NCBI RefSeq assembly: GCF_026151205.1
Contig: NC_087084.1
Coordinates: forward strand, 496,001 to 560,000
Direction: 5' to 3'
Source: Bolinopsis microptera
Lineage: Eukaryota > Ctenophora > Tentaculata > Lobata > Bolinopsidae
Length of the DNA stretch: 64,000 nt
Position 1 is the first letter of the stretch. Each line of letters starts with the position of its first letter. Positions 63,601 to 64,000 of the stretch are shown here, in pieces. Under the pieces are notes generated by a model. It worked only from the letters and a program-made list of their open reading frames with translations, ran no database searches and had not been told where the DNA came from. The translations under genes were made by a program, and so were the position numbers.

Positions 63601-64000
63601 AGGGATGTGTTTACTATACGAGCAGGTCCAGGGAGGCTAGTGCCCACCCTGCCTGGAGGATGGTATCACTGGCGTACTTAGCTAGAATAACCTGGGGGAG
63701 GGATGTGTTTACTATACGAGCAGGTCCAGGGAGGCTAGTGCCCACCCTGCCTGGAGGATGGTATCACTGGCGTACTTAGCTAGAATAACCTGGGGGAGGG
63801 ATGTGTTTACTATACGAGCAGGTCCAGGGAGGCTAGTGCCCACCCTGCCTGGAGGATGGTATCACTGGCGTACTTAGCTAGAATAACCTGGGGGAGGGAT
63901 GTGTTTACTATACGAGCAGGTCCAGGGAGGCTAGTGCCCACCCTGCCTGGAGGATGGTATCACTGGCGTACTTAGCTAGAATAACCTGGGGGAGGGATGT
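60554..64000 (-). CDS. VPS13B: VPS13B, C-terminal eight exons (5' part beyond window)
   Basis: Exons 5' to 3': 63397-63256, 63007-62936, 62643-62565, 62283-62154, 62033-61816, 61317-61213, 60995-60895, 60720-60554. Phases chain and sum to 337 codons plus TGA. Diagnostic segments are VRDLVFLPYEG, GLTRGPTAFVSG, SVTNLAVSISRNMDRMSLDE, LHLLSAVAGLVHQPIQ and LVGMVTKPLGGAAELV, which match VPS13B rather than VPS13A/C/D. VPS13B is a very large bridge-like lipid transfer protein at the Golgi and endosomes; human loss causes Cohen syndrome. The segment here covers the ATG2-C-like amphipathic region (with repeated Gly-rich helices) and the PH-like C-terminal domain (about residues 230-310), which is more diverged. 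The end LLNNLLSTK is set by a stop made at a tandem-duplication junction. Confidence 0.88.
61334..61815 (-). repeat. 41-bp CCAAT/CACGTG array starting at a VPS13B donor, about 11 copies
   Basis: The unit has ACCACGTGACACAAACC and CCAATCAGAGCACAGTAT. The minus-strand intron begins GTATACTGTGCTCTGATTGG, so the donor of the 62033-61816 exon is the first base of the array and several units repeat GTATACTGTG. Confidence 0.92.
62395..62564 (-). repeat. Tandem TGACGTCA (CRE) repeat beside a VPS13B donor
   Basis: Six exact TGACGTCA palindromes (62402, 62423, 62444, 62465, 62486, 62549) and two one-base variants, 21 bp apart. The array begins 7 bases after the donor of the 62643-62565 exon. Confidence 0.9.
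63008..63170 (-). repeat. CCAAT/CACGTG array before a VPS13B acceptor
   Basis: Four imperfect copies with CCAATCAGAGCACTGTA and CACGTGACA, beginning directly upstream of the acceptor of the 63007-62936 exon. Confidence 0.85.
63324..64000 (-). repeat. VPS13B: 98-bp array of a VPS13B 3' splice site plus exon start, at least seven copies
   Basis: Starts at 63326, 63424, 63522 and so on, exactly 98 bp apart and still running at the window end. Each unit holds CCCTCCCCCAG and then GTTATTCTAGCTAAGTACG, that is, the acceptor and the first 72-74 bases of the 63397-63256 exon, followed by 24 bases of intron-like sequence. Confidence 0.95.

Overview
The window is animal nuclear DNA. It has GT-AG introns with consistent codon phases, a non-LTR retrotransposon, a C-terminal death-domain protein and an unmistakable VPS13B C-terminus. 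It is AT-rich and extraordinarily loaded with micro- and minisatellites, which suggests an invertebrate; I cannot place it further from sequence alone.

Layout. 1-3560: a retrotransposon with endonuclease and reverse transcriptase, between short palindromic terminal repeats and G/C homopolymers. 3560-8080: gene-free low-complexity DNA (homopolymer C/G, TATA-containing repeats, 21-22 bp arrays). 8083-11534: a 3.45 kb foldback element. 11573-20212 (+): 15 exons, all phase-compatible, of an unnamed coiled-coil/EF-hand protein ending in a CaaX box (CAVM); its 5' end was not found. 20210-23560: 3' arrays between two convergent genes. 23567-48004 (-): a 12-exon gene for an unnamed, mostly disordered protein of about 1030 residues with a C-terminal death domain; its introns hold a 9 kb array of a 32-bp unit and a 4.5 kb array of a 28-bp unit. 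48300-59000: intergenic palindromic elements, large microsatellites and dispersed repeats. 60554-64000 (-): the last eight exons of VPS13B.

The main discovery candidate is not a gene but a rule of layout. The tandem arrays are not placed at random in introns: in all three genes they abut, or contain, a splice site or a stop codon. Examples are copies of a 5' splice site (14798, 16518, 19022, 61815), of a 3' splice site (12082), of a 3' splice site plus the start of its exon (25809, 63397), and of the last 97 bp of the VPS13B coding sequence (about 17 copies). Many array units also carry palindromic motifs that match transcription-factor consensus sites: RFX X-box, CACGTG, TGACGTCA, CCAAT, CArG. 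Array-born splice-site clusters could be functional, neutral or a hazard; RNA data would decide.

All exon calls are by eye from splice consensus, reading-frame continuity and phase; no alignment or transcript data were available.
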